From: an uncultured Gammaproteobacteria bacterium
GTDB lineage: Bacteria; Pseudomonadota; Gammaproteobacteria; Nitrosococcales; Methylophagaceae
Length of the DNA stretch: 5,530 nt
Direction: 5' to 3'
Assembly (NCBI GenBank): GCA_913058195.1
Contig: CAJXPP010000159.1
Span: forward strand, 1 to 5,530
Position numbers and translations under genes: made by a program. Under the pieces are notes generated by a model that had not been told where the DNA came from, searched no databases, and saw only the letters and a list, made by a program, of their open reading frames with translations. Shown in pieces: positions 1 to 5,481 of this stretch (the first letter of the stretch is position 1; each line of letters starts with the position of its first letter).

Positions 1-50
1 GATCTACACAGAGTAGATCGTCGGCAGCGTCAGATGTGTATAAGAGACAG
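1..50 (+). other. Illumina Nextera (i5-side) adapter, not genomic
   Basis: Bases 1-9 (GATCTACAC) match the tail of the P5 oligo. Bases 10-17 (AGAGTAGA) sit where the i5 index belongs and match the Nextera index I remember as 504. Bases 18-31 (TCGTCGGCAGCGTC) are the Nextera read-1 primer part, and bases 32-50 (AGATGTGTATAAGAGACAG) are the 19-base Tn5 mosaic end. This is library-preparation sequence; genomic DNA starts at 51. Confidence 0.98.
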
Positions 51-313
51 GCTTGTAACAGCCAATTATCAGGATCATTTTGTTGAAGTGCCCAGAGCAT
101 AATATCTAAGCTCTCAGCAATAACATGGCTATCCACAGTGATTAACACTGGCACAGTAGCTTTCGGTGACGCTTGTAATAAAGCGTCTGGTTTATCGCGC
201 AGTAATACTTCACGTAACTCTACTTGAACACCACTTATGGCGATAGCTAAGCGTGCTCGCATAGCATAAGGGCAGCGACGAAAGCTGTATAAAATAGCGT
301 GACTCATAGACAT
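51..313 (-). CDS. Glutathione S-transferase-like protein, N-terminal thioredoxin-fold domain (partial)
   Basis: Eighty-seven codons are present before the gene runs into adapter; the C-terminal part is missing, since full-length relatives are roughly 200 residues. The translation begins MSMSHAILYSFRRCPYAMRA. Residues about 6-75 look like a GST N-terminal thioredoxin-fold domain. The CPYA motif near residue 14 resembles a glutaredoxin-type active site, TVPVL near 53-57 carries the cis-proline typical of the glutathione site, and the Glu-Ser pair in IAESLDIM is the usual glutathione contact. It is probably a cytosolic redox or glutathione-dependent enzyme; the substrate is unknown. An in-frame stop lies at 320-322, so the start is ATG at 313 or ATG at 307 (MSHAIL...); neither has a clear Shine-Dalgarno. 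Read through into adapter, the frame stays open and gives a meaningless tail. Confidence 0.85.
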
Positions 314-561
314 TAATATTTATATAAAAATATGCATTTTAAGGGTTTATAAATACTTTTGTTATAAAAGGAATAATAAAAATACACTTTTGCAAAACTT
401 AAAGGTAATCGTAAATAACGAGCTTTAATATTTAGTACATATAAGGACTTAAATAAGTAGCAAGAAAAATCGAAGAGACGGTGGCTTTTGATTGTGTAAA
501 TAAGCCTAATTTGCTGCTTGTGTATTTTAGTATAAGCGAGTGGCTTAGCCAATATACTTAG

Positions 562-1473
562 CTAAAATTCGAAACATTGCAAATCATCTGCAAAATGCAT
601 TGGACCACTATATTGCTTACGTATTTGTTCGGTGGAGACTTGTTCTTGACCAAGAGTACGCTTCATACGGTGTGATAACACTAATTGCTTAACATTGGCT
701 TCTGCTGCAATTTGACCAATGATCGAAGGTGTCATGTGGAGATTACGCGCGACCCCTTTTGCATCTTCTGGAACGGCATGATGAGCGACTAACAAATCTG
801 CCTGTTTTGCTAATTTTGAAAGCGTGCCATTATCGTTGTTCATATCACCGCTGAACACAATTGTTTTGTCTGCCATTTCCACTCGCCAAGCAAGCGCAGG
901 TAGTGGGCCATGATGCATTGGCACGGCTGTTAATCGATAAGAAGAGTTTGCCATAACAAGGTGCTGTGTTTTATCCGTTACATCGACATTAAACGGTAAT
1001 AAGCGATAACTTTCACCGCCATCAAGATAACGGCTTAAATACTGATAGGCACCATCAGCCCCAAATAAATCCTGTACAAAATTTGTTGTCGATGGCATTA
1101 ATCGATTACCACTCGGACCATACAAATATAAATCATGATTTCGATCAGAAAAGAAAGAGGCTTTGATCAAAGCAGGTAAATCATTGCTGTGATCAACATG
1201 TAGGTGACTGAGCATGATCGCATCCAGATCATTCAATGAAGCGCCACTTTGCTCAAACCGAAACATGCTGCCACTGCCAATATCAATGAGGAGTTTTGCT
1301 TTGCCCTCTCGCCAAATAATATAGCCACTCGATGCACGACCATCATCAAGTTCCGGTCCACCAGAGCCCAACACTTGTAACCATAGACCTTCATCACCAC
1401 AAGCTGTTGTTGCATTGACTGGAGCACAGATAATAAGCATAAGAAATGGTAGAAATAAATATTTGTTTAACAT
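562..1473 (-). CDS. Exported metallo-beta-lactamase-fold hydrolase
   Basis: The product is 303 residues from the ATG at 1473. I chose this start because it begins a good signal peptide (MLNKYLFLPFLMLIICAPVNA, probable signal peptidase I cleavage after VNA) and has GGAG 11 bases upstream; the longer frame would use a TTG at 1515. The mature protein has the MBL metal motifs: HLHVDH at residues 90-95, His187/188 in PMHHGP, Asp210 in FSGDMNND, and His268 in LSHRM. The order and spacing resemble the RNase Z/arylsulfatase-like branch of the superfamily, and an exported location argues against a tRNA-processing role. It probably acts in the periplasm on an unidentified ester-like substrate with a dinuclear zinc site. 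It follows the VOC gene by 84 bases, so it may share that transcript. The LIIC stretch is not a good lipobox because residue -1 is Ile. Confidence 0.88.
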   Translation of the reverse strand: MLNKYLFLPFLMLIICAPVNATTACGDEGLWLQVLGSGGPELDDGRASSGYIIWREGKAKLLIDIGSGSMFRFEQSGASLNDLDAIMLSHLHVDHSNDLPALIKASFFSDRNHDLYLYGPSGNRLMPSTTNFVQDLFGADGAYQYLSRYLDGGESYRLLPFNVDVTDKTQHLVMANSSYRLTAVPMHHGPLPALAWRVEMADKTIVFSGDMNNDNGTLSKLAKQADLLVAHHAVPEDAKGVARNLHMTPSIIGQIAAEANVKQLVLSHRMKRTLGQEQVSTEQIRKQYSGPMHFADDLQCFEF

Positions 1474-1484
1474 ATAAAATTTGA

Positions 1485-1488
1485 CTCC
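1485..1488 (-). promoter_or_regulatory. Ribosome binding site of the MBL-fold gene
   Basis: GGAG on the minus strand lies 11 bases before the ATG at 1473. The spacing is slightly long, but it supports this start over the TTG at 1515, which would place non-signal residues ahead of the signal peptide. Confidence 0.55.
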
Positions 1489-1557
1489 GATCAATGTAGA
1501 GAGTGTTAGTTCCAAGGTAAGCCGTATTTTACAGTGAAAGTGAGTTTACTCTTTTTA

Positions 1558-1917
1558 TTATGTATTTGGCTCAGACCAGACAGCGTATTCATTGCCATTC
1601 GGATCAGTGAAGTGAAATCTACGGCCACCCGGAAAAGGAAAAATATCTTTGATAATCATTCCTCCTGAAGACTCTACTTTTTTGATGGTTTCTTCAAGGT
1701 TAGTACTATACAAGACAACAAGTACGCTACCATTTATTGTAGTTGCCTTTTGACCTGATTTAAAAAAACCACCATCTAAGCCAGCATTCTCAATAGCGAC
1801 ATAATCAGGGCCATAATCTACAAATGACCATCCAAATGCAGAACCAAAAAATCTTTTAGTTACATCTAGATCTAATGATGGCATTTCTACATAATTAATT
1901 TTCCCTGTTTCTTTCAC
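1558..1917 (-). CDS. VOC-family (glyoxalase/bleomycin-resistance-like) protein
   Basis: The product is 119 residues, the usual length for a single-chain vicinal-oxygen-chelate protein, with two beta-alpha-beta-beta-beta halves. The first half is about residues 6-52 (INYVEMPSLDLDVTKRFFG, then FGW and LDGGFF). The second is about 63-115, with NLEETIKKVESSGG and the characteristic ending HFTDPNGNEYAVW. Glu11 and Glu110 sit at expected metal-ligand positions, but the second-half strand (SVLVVLYS) has no His or Glu where a ligand is usual, so the metal site may be incomplete and catalysis is uncertain. The start is GTG at 1917, fixed by AAGGAG six bases upstream; there is no ATG alternative. No signal peptide is seen, so it should be cytosolic. 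Substrate unknown; the family includes glyoxalases, dioxygenases and antibiotic-binding proteins. Confidence 0.88.
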   Translation of the reverse strand: MKETGKINYVEMPSLDLDVTKRFFGSAFGWSFVDYGPDYVAIENAGLDGGFFKSGQKATTINGSVLVVLYSTNLEETIKKVESSGGMIIKDIFPFPGGRRFHFTDPNGNEYAVWSEPNT

Positions 1918-1923
1918 TACTAT

Positions 1924-1929
1924 CTCCTT
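1924..1929 (-). promoter_or_regulatory. Strong Shine-Dalgarno deciding a GTG start
   Basis: AAGGAG on the minus strand is six bases before the GTG at 1917. It is the best ribosome binding site in the window and is the reason for accepting GTG as the start of the VOC gene. Confidence 0.8.
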
Positions 1930-2031
1930 GATGCATTATTGTTGACCGCCAGAACCAACTGAGGTCATGCTTTTTGGGTCGAAGTGGTTATAGCCTGTGT
2001 ATTAGGCATCTATAGTGTATGTGTTTATTAA

Positions 2032-2220
2032 CTATTTCGACAATTGGCCCTTATAAAAAGGCCAATATAGCAAACCAATAAAGAGACTCAAAGCTGCAGA
2101 GAAGTAGCATTTTGGTATCCAAGCTTCATTTTGAGGGAGATGCAGCGTTGATGTTAGTTCTCCCACCACTCCTGTCACTATCGGAGCAATGACGGGTAAC
2201 CACCCGATAAGAAATATCAA
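2032..2220 (-). CDS. Possible small two-helix membrane protein or gene remnant
   Basis: I do not recognise this 62-codon frame. It begins 28 bases after the bufC stop. The translation has two hydrophobic stretches: about residues 2-20 (FLIGWLPVIAPIVTGVVG) and about 41-55 (SAALSLFIGLLYWPFY), joined by a polar loop and ended by a short basic tail. The composition looks like a real membrane protein. However, the frame is closed upstream by a TAG at 2236-2238, contains no suitable ATG, and would have to start at TTG (2220) without a visible Shine-Dalgarno. It may be a small membrane protein using a rare start, or the 3' remnant of a larger gene. Bufferin operons often carry a DoxX-type membrane protein after bufC, but this sequence does not look like DoxX. 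Confidence 0.35.
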   Translation of the reverse strand: MIFLIGWLPVIAPIVTGVVGELTSTLHLPQNEAWIPKCYFSAALSLFIGLLYWPFYKGQLSK

Positions 2221-2247
2221 AAGAAGGTGAAAAAACTATTTGCACAG

Positions 2248-3027
2248 TCACCAGTTAAAACTTTCTAGCATTTCTTCAGCAAGCCATGATTGTAAAAAGC
2301 CAATGGCTTTAATGGGCGTTTCTTCTTCACTAAAAAAATCTAATAGTTTTTCACAGATTACAGCAAAGGATTCACCTTTCAGGGCCAAATCTAAAGCTGC
2401 AACTTCAGCTTCAGACAACACTTTATAGTGGCTAATTAAATCAGAACGACGCCATAATACCCACGCTATTAGAGTAGTTTTTTCTAGTTTTGGCGGTACA
2501 TTATCCTCAGCCAATGCCTTCCAGATAGGGAAGCTATTATGCTCTAACCATAATATTTGCAATGAACTTTGGAATTTGAACTGTAATGTTTCCCACGCTT
2601 GCTCAGGTATTGTGGCTAATTCTTCCAAGGTTGCAAAATGAATACTCTTAGCATCAAAACTATCTGCAAAAGCACGTTCTATACAAGCTAATTCATAAAG
2701 TTCAGCTAAACTATTAAAAGGGGCTTCATCTCGGACTAATTCTGGCAAGTTGATGCTGAAATAACGCAAATTCGTGGTATGTGATGGGTGTTTTTCAATA
2801 TAACGTTCCATCAACTGATCAAATTGATCATCACCGAGGTAACTGGCTACTTTGCCATAATCAGAGGTGATCGCTTCTTTTAGTCGCAGCTTATAAGCTG
2901 ATGCATAAATATCAAGACGATCTTTAGCTGATAAAACGGACGTTGATTGTATATCGTCAATGATGGCTACAGATTCTTGCAGTAGATAATCCATAAAGCG
3001 GTGTTGCAGATCGTGTAGTTCTGACAT
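2248..3027 (-). CDS. bufC: BufC/HvfC-type MNIO partner protein (DUF2063 N-terminal domain)
   Basis: The product is 259 residues, the usual size for the family. The N-terminal DUF2063 (HvfC/BufC) domain spans about residues 5-100 and shows the family pattern: RLDIY at 37-41, AYKLRLKEAI, DYGKV, LGDDQF, then Y-x3-HPS at 76-82, Leu-Arg at 87-88 and LPELV. The C-terminal half (about 105-259) is helical, rich in Glu, Leu and Trp, and less conserved. BufC proteins are accessory subunits that present the precursor peptide to the MNIO enzyme; this one is cytosolic, with no signal peptide. The ATG overlaps the bufB stop by one base (TAATG), with a G-rich AGGGG about eight bases upstream inside bufB. 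Translation of the two is therefore very likely coupled and the subunits made in similar amounts. Confidence 0.92.
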   Translation of the reverse strand: MSELHDLQHRFMDYLLQESVAIIDDIQSTSVLSAKDRLDIYASAYKLRLKEAITSDYGKVASYLGDDQFDQLMERYIEKHPSHTTNLRYFSINLPELVRDEAPFNSLAELYELACIERAFADSFDAKSIHFATLEELATIPEQAWETLQFKFQSSLQILWLEHNSFPIWKALAEDNVPPKLEKTTLIAWVLWRRSDLISHYKVLSEAEVAALDLALKGESFAVICEKLLDFFSEEETPIKAIGFLQSWLAEEMLESFNW

Positions 3028-3896
3028 TATGCTGCCCCTGCCAAAGTCACGTTGCCACTAATTTTTAGTTGTTTTGATGTCAGTACCTTAGTTGCAATCT
3101 TTTCTGCAATTGCAAGCTCTTTACGTAACTCATCAAATGGCGGAATATTATCATCACGTTCGATCATCGTACTCACTGCACCAAAACGACCTAAGGCATA
3201 TTTGTATAAATCCCAAACTGGATCGCAGACATCGTGATCATGAGTATCAATAATCATGTCACCATTATAACTATGACCAGCAAGGTGAAATTGCATCACT
3301 CGATCACTATCAATGCCATTTACATACTGCTCTGGTTCAAAATGATGATTATTCGCACTGACAAAAATATTGTTGATATCAAGCAATATATAACAATCTG
3401 CTCGTTTAGCAATTTCGTTTATAAATTCCCATTCAGGCATATCAGAATTATTATATGTGACATAACTAGATAGATTTTCGATCAACATTTGTCGGCCAAG
3501 TACGTCTTGAGTTTGCTTGATGCGATCTACAATATGGTCAATAGTCGCCTCGTTATAGGGTAGCGGCAGTAAATCATGACTATTTATATCATTAACCGAG
3601 GTCCAGCATAAATGGTCAGAAACCCATTGAGGCTCAACGCGTTCAATAAGTGTCTTGAGTTTTTGTAGATAGGTCATATTTATTGGATTAGTACTACCAA
3701 TAGACATGGAAACACCATGCATCACCATAGGATAATCTTTGCGTATTTTATCCAGATTAGCCAATGGCTTGCCACCAGGAACCATATAGTTCTCTGAAAT
3801 AATTTCAAACCAATCTACTTGTGGTTTTTCATCAATAACGTGTTGGTAGTGATCAGTTCGAAGGCCTAAGCCGAAGCCTAAAAAAGGACGGGTCAT
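3027..3896 (-). CDS. bufB: BufB, MNIO-family (DUF692) RiPP-modifying multinuclear iron enzyme
   Basis: The product is 289 residues, full length for the DUF692/MNIO family, a TIM-barrel fold. Candidate iron ligands and motifs, in order, are Glu35-Asn36 (ISENY), His60 (MHGVSMSIG), Asp94-His95 (SDHLCW), Glu140-Asn141 (LIENLSSY), Asp173 and Asn175-176 (LLDINNIFVSA), His204 and His208 (FHLAGH), the DTHDHDV stretch at 217-223, and Glu246 (MIERDDNIP). All the expected acidic, His and Asn positions seem intact, so the enzyme should be active. MNIO enzymes use a mixed-valent iron cluster and oxygen to oxidise cysteines in precursor peptides; in bufferins these become 5-thiooxazoles that bind copper. 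The substrate here is presumably the BufA encoded 81 bases upstream. A weak GAGAA precedes the ATG, and a terminator-like hairpin lies between the two genes. Confidence 0.95.
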   Translation of the reverse strand: MTRPFLGFGLGLRTDHYQHVIDEKPQVDWFEIISENYMVPGGKPLANLDKIRKDYPMVMHGVSMSIGSTNPINMTYLQKLKTLIERVEPQWVSDHLCWTSVNDINSHDLLPLPYNEATIDHIVDRIKQTQDVLGRQMLIENLSSYVTYNNSDMPEWEFINEIAKRADCYILLDINNIFVSANNHHFEPEQYVNGIDSDRVMQFHLAGHSYNGDMIIDTHDHDVCDPVWDLYKYALGRFGAVSTMIERDDNIPPFDELRKELAIAEKIATKVLTSKQLKISGNVTLAGAA

Positions 3897-3911
3897 AAAT
3901 TAATTCTCGTT

Positions 3912-3953
3912 AAAAAAATGCCGTGTTGTACTTGAACTACAATCACGGCATTT
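3912..3953 (-). terminator. Intercistronic rho-independent terminator/attenuator between bufA and bufB
   Basis: On the minus strand AAATGCCGTG (3953-3944) pairs with CACGGCATTT (3925-3916). The stem extends through TTGTA/TACAA (3942-3938 with 3930-3926) around one bulged base and a 7-base loop, then runs into seven consecutive T (3918-3912). It starts about 25 bases after the bufA stop and ends 15 bases before the bufB ATG. The bufBC genes have no other obvious promoter in the 81-base gap, so partial read-through is the likely mode, giving more bufA than bufBC message. Confidence 0.85.
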
Positions 3954-3977
3954 CTTATAAAAAATAGCTTATTGGCG

Positions 3978-4235
3978 TTATTCGCCTTCTGTTCCACCGG
4001 CGTCAGCACAAGCTTCAGATGTCATTGCAGCGAAACCATGGCCTTTACATGCAGCTTGACCTTTGCAGGCATTTTCAGCTGTTTTACAGTCATTATGCCC
4101 TTTACAAGCAGTAACGCCATAACAATGTACTAATTCTGCACTTGATGAAGTGCTAGTTGCAGCAGTTGCACAGCCAATTAAACCTGCTGCAGCAATAGCT
4201 AAAGCCAGTCCTGATGTTTTTTTAATAGCATTCAT
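3978..4235 (-). CDS. bufA: BufA2-type bufferin precursor peptide (exported RiPP metallophore)
   Basis: The product is 85 residues from the ATG at 4235, preceded by AGGAAA about eight bases upstream. An in-frame ATG at 4277 is rejected because it lies inside a leader hairpin and would bury the signal peptide. Residues 1-25 form a signal peptide: MNAIKK, then a hydrophobic stretch at 9-21. Cleavage could be by signal peptidase I at ATA|A (after 25), or by lipoprotein signal peptidase, since LIGC at 19-22 is a good lipobox. The core holds six cysteines: 38, 44, 50, 57, 63 and 76, spaced 5, 5, 6, 5 and 12 residues apart. Three are in CKG (44-46, 57-59, 63-65). This matches the BufA2 pattern of VHC-x5-C-K-G units followed by ACKGxG and EAC. 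The role, from family knowledge, is periplasmic copper binding after cysteine modification by BufB/BufC. Confidence 0.9.
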   Translation of the reverse strand: MNAIKKTSGLALAIAAAGLIGCATAATSTSSSAELVHCYGVTACKGHNDCKTAENACKGQAACKGHGFAAMTSEACADAGGTEGE

Positions 4236-4262
4236 AAACTTTTTCCTGTTTCTTATTAGATT

Positions 4263-4288
4263 AAAAAAATGGGACATTCATGACCCAT
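4263..4288 (-). promoter_or_regulatory. Hairpin with U-run in the bufA leader
   Basis: On the minus strand ATGGG (4288-4284) pairs with CCCAT (4273-4269). The stem continues with CA/TG past a T-T mismatch around a TGAA loop, and is followed by seven T at 4269-4263. This looks like a small intrinsic terminator, but no minus-strand gene ends nearby; it sits 28 bases upstream of the bufA start. It may be a leader attenuator or an mRNA-stabilising 5' hairpin. Confidence 0.5.
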
Positions 4289-4295
4289 GATTACT

Positions 4296-4321
4296 AGACG
4301 GTTAAACGATTAAATTATTAC
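4296..4321 (-). promoter_or_regulatory. Candidate ECF-sigma-type promoter for bufA
   Basis: On the minus strand GTAAT (4321-4317), then 16 bases, then CGTCT (4300-4296). A GTAA(C)-like -35 and a CGTC-like -10 at this spacing resemble ECF sigma promoters, which are known for bufferin operons in other bacteria. Transcription would start just before the leader hairpin. The surrounding AT-rich DNA also offers sigma-70-like hexamers (for example TTAACT, 17 bases, TAATCG), so the assignment is tentative. Confidence 0.3.
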
Positions 4322-4548
4322 AAATAATTAGTTAAAATTTTTACTTTTGGATTTGAAGTGTTGCAGGAAGTGAATTCAGGGCTTTAATTTAGATAGAATT
4401 TCGTCCCTCGCAAAGACAATTTATCATTAAATTAATGTGGCCCTTAGTAGTATTCAAGTGGTCGATACAAAATGCTGAAACTTTGCCCAAGTTAAAGTAG
4501 TGGTGCTAATGAAATAAAGGCCTTGTACTTAATTTATACAAAAAATAA

Positions 4549-4618
4549 GAAATACAAACAGTGAAAGTAACAATTTATGGTTCCACCATACAAGTACAAC
4601 TAACTGTTACTGTATTTC
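4549..4618. repeat. Imperfect nested inverted repeat
   Basis: The outer arm GAAATACA (4549-4556) pairs with TGTATTTC (4611-4618). The middle arm GTAACA (4567-4572) pairs with TGTTAC (4605-4610), leaving a 10-base bulge (4557-4566). The inner arm TATGG (4576-4580) pairs with CCATA (4586-4590) around a 5-base loop. In total 19 base pairs form one nested structure, with no U-run on either side, so it is not a simple terminator. It could be a structured leader RNA, a small RNA or a short repeat remnant. Confidence 0.5.
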
Positions 4619-4692
4619 AATGTTGGCTCGCTATTATTAAATTCTATTGGCCTTATTACGGAAAGTAATTAGAGATAAATAAAATTAAACAT

Positions 4693-4725
4693 GTATTCAT
4701 GATGGAGCTCACAGATATATAAAGG
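4693..4725 (+). repeat. 33-bp direct repeat, copy 1
   Basis: This unit runs from GTATTCATGATG through GAGCTCACAGATATATAAAG to a final G. It is identical to 4734-4766 except for one base (G here, A in copy 2, at repeat position 12). It contains the palindrome GAGCTC and a TATATAAA stretch. Confidence 0.9.
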
Positions 4726-4733
4726 TTTAATTA

Positions 4734-4766
4734 GTATTCATGATAGAGCTCACAGATATATAAAGG
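4734..4766 (+). repeat. 33-bp direct repeat, copy 2
   Basis: This is the second copy, starting 41 bases after the first and separated from it by 8 bases. Its terminal AAAGG extends into AAAGGAAGAG, a strong Shine-Dalgarno for the short leader ORF at 4772. Confidence 0.9.
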
Positions 4767-4771
4767 AAGAG

Positions 4772-4792
4772 ATGATTTACTATTTCACATGA
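4772..4792 (+). promoter_or_regulatory. Six-codon leader ORF overlapping the lipoprotein start
   Basis: ATG at 4772 follows AAAGGAAGAG (the GG ends five bases before it) and encodes MIYYFT, ending in TGA at 4790-4792. That stop overlaps the downstream start as ATGA (4789-4792). The lipoprotein ATG lacks its own Shine-Dalgarno at normal distance, so ribosomes ending the leader could restart on it. Confidence 0.4.
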
Positions 4793-5481
4793 AATATAAC
4801 TATAAAAAACAAAAGGCTATAATTAACATAAGCCGACTTCGCCGCTTGTGTTTACTCCCTTTATTTGTTGCTTTAGCTAGTTGTGCTGTTTCACCCACGT
4901 ATGTGAATGATGCTGAATTAGCTGGAAATAATTTGACGGATACCAGCCTTAATCCTGTGCATTATAATATTGAGGAGAGCTTCAGAGATGCTCCACCACA
5001 GTGTGTAGCTATTTTGCCATTGGTGAATAAATTTGAACACCAAGAAAAAAATCTAATAGATAAAACAAAAAGGCTTATTGAATTAACTGATGAAAGCTTA
5101 GAGCAACTGCGTTGGAGTCTTTATTCACAACTCGCTCCCTATTCATATCGTGATGTAGAGTTAGTGGTAGTTAACCAGGCACTTGACTTACTTGACGACA
5201 AAACAAATTATTCATTATTAGGTAAAGCACTAAAATGTGATGCATTGTTAATCGCTGAGGTGACTGATTATCAGTCTGGCTTCTTTGGGGTGTATTCAGA
5301 AACCTCTATTGGCATTAAAATGAAATTGATTAGAGCGGAAAATGGTGAGCAATTATGGCAAGGAAGTCATGTGGCTAAAAATCATGGTGGCTCAGTGCCA
5401 TTATCTCCAATTGGTATAATTATGGGGCTTTATTCGGCGGCTGAAAATTTAAGTGAAGAGCAATTAGTAAGAGTAAAAGAT
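4789..5481 (+). CDS. Outer-membrane-type lipoprotein, CsgG/DUF799 (GNA1162)-like (partial)
   Basis: There are 231 genuine codons; the gene continues beyond the contig. The N-terminus has a long basic region (residues 1-19, with KKQK and RLRR), a hydrophobic stretch (20-30) and the lipobox LASC with Cys32. Ala at +2 predicts outer-membrane sorting. After a variable linker come QCVAILPLVNKF (71-82), a helical segment (about 92-118), VELVVVNQALDLL (123-135), and the most family-like part: GKALKCDALLIAEVTDY at 145-161, FFGVYSETSIGIKMKLI at 165-181, GEQLWQGSHVAK at 186-197, and GGSVPLSPIGIIMGL at 200-214. This pattern resembles the alpha/beta domain shared by CsgG, TolB-N and DUF799/GNA1162 lipoproteins. 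The function is unknown, perhaps envelope assembly. The six residues LSLIHI and stop that would follow Asp231 come from adapter. Confidence 0.75.

Larger units (their letters stand above)
4289..4788. other. Gene-free divergent intergenic region with structured DNA
   Basis: No frame here reads like a protein and no tRNA or rRNA is seen. The region separates bufA (minus) from the lipoprotein gene (plus), so it must hold both promoters. It contains a 70-bp imperfect inverted repeat (4549-4618), two 33-bp direct repeats (4693-4766) and a short leader ORF (4772-4792). The part at 4330-4540 is AT-rich and shows nothing I can name. A weak sigma-70-like pair for the plus-strand gene is TTGGCC at about 4647, 17 bases, then TAGAGA. 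Confidence 0.6.

Noticed and set aside
1..50. Terminal inverted repeats suggesting a transposable element
   Set aside because: They match the Nextera adapter exactly; there is no transposase and no target-site duplication.
313..552. 79-codon minus-strand frame between the MBL and GST genes
   Set aside because: It starts at TTG, is dominated by Lys, Tyr, Phe and Ile as expected from AT-rich noncoding DNA, and shows no domain-like pattern. The stretch is better read as the spacer and promoter region for the GST gene. A small inverted repeat near 543-564 has no U-run and is not called a terminator.
1233..1427. 64-codon minus-strand frame
   Set aside because: It is an out-of-frame shadow inside the MBL-fold gene.
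1530..1558. Short GAG/CTC hairpin followed by T on the plus strand
   Set aside because: The stem is only about three solid pairs plus mismatches, and no plus-strand gene ends there.
2240..2428. 62-codon plus-strand frame rich in Ser and Lys
   Set aside because: It is antisense to bufC with no independent support.
3052..3473. Two plus-strand frames of 61 and 79 codons
   Set aside because: They lie wholly inside bufB on the opposite strand and have no protein-like pattern.
4236..4277. Upstream ATG giving a 99-residue bufA product
   Set aside because: The ATG lies within the leader hairpin, the added residues (MSHFFNLIRN...) come from the T-run and ribosome-binding region, and the ATG at 4235 has both a Shine-Dalgarno and a normal signal-peptide start.
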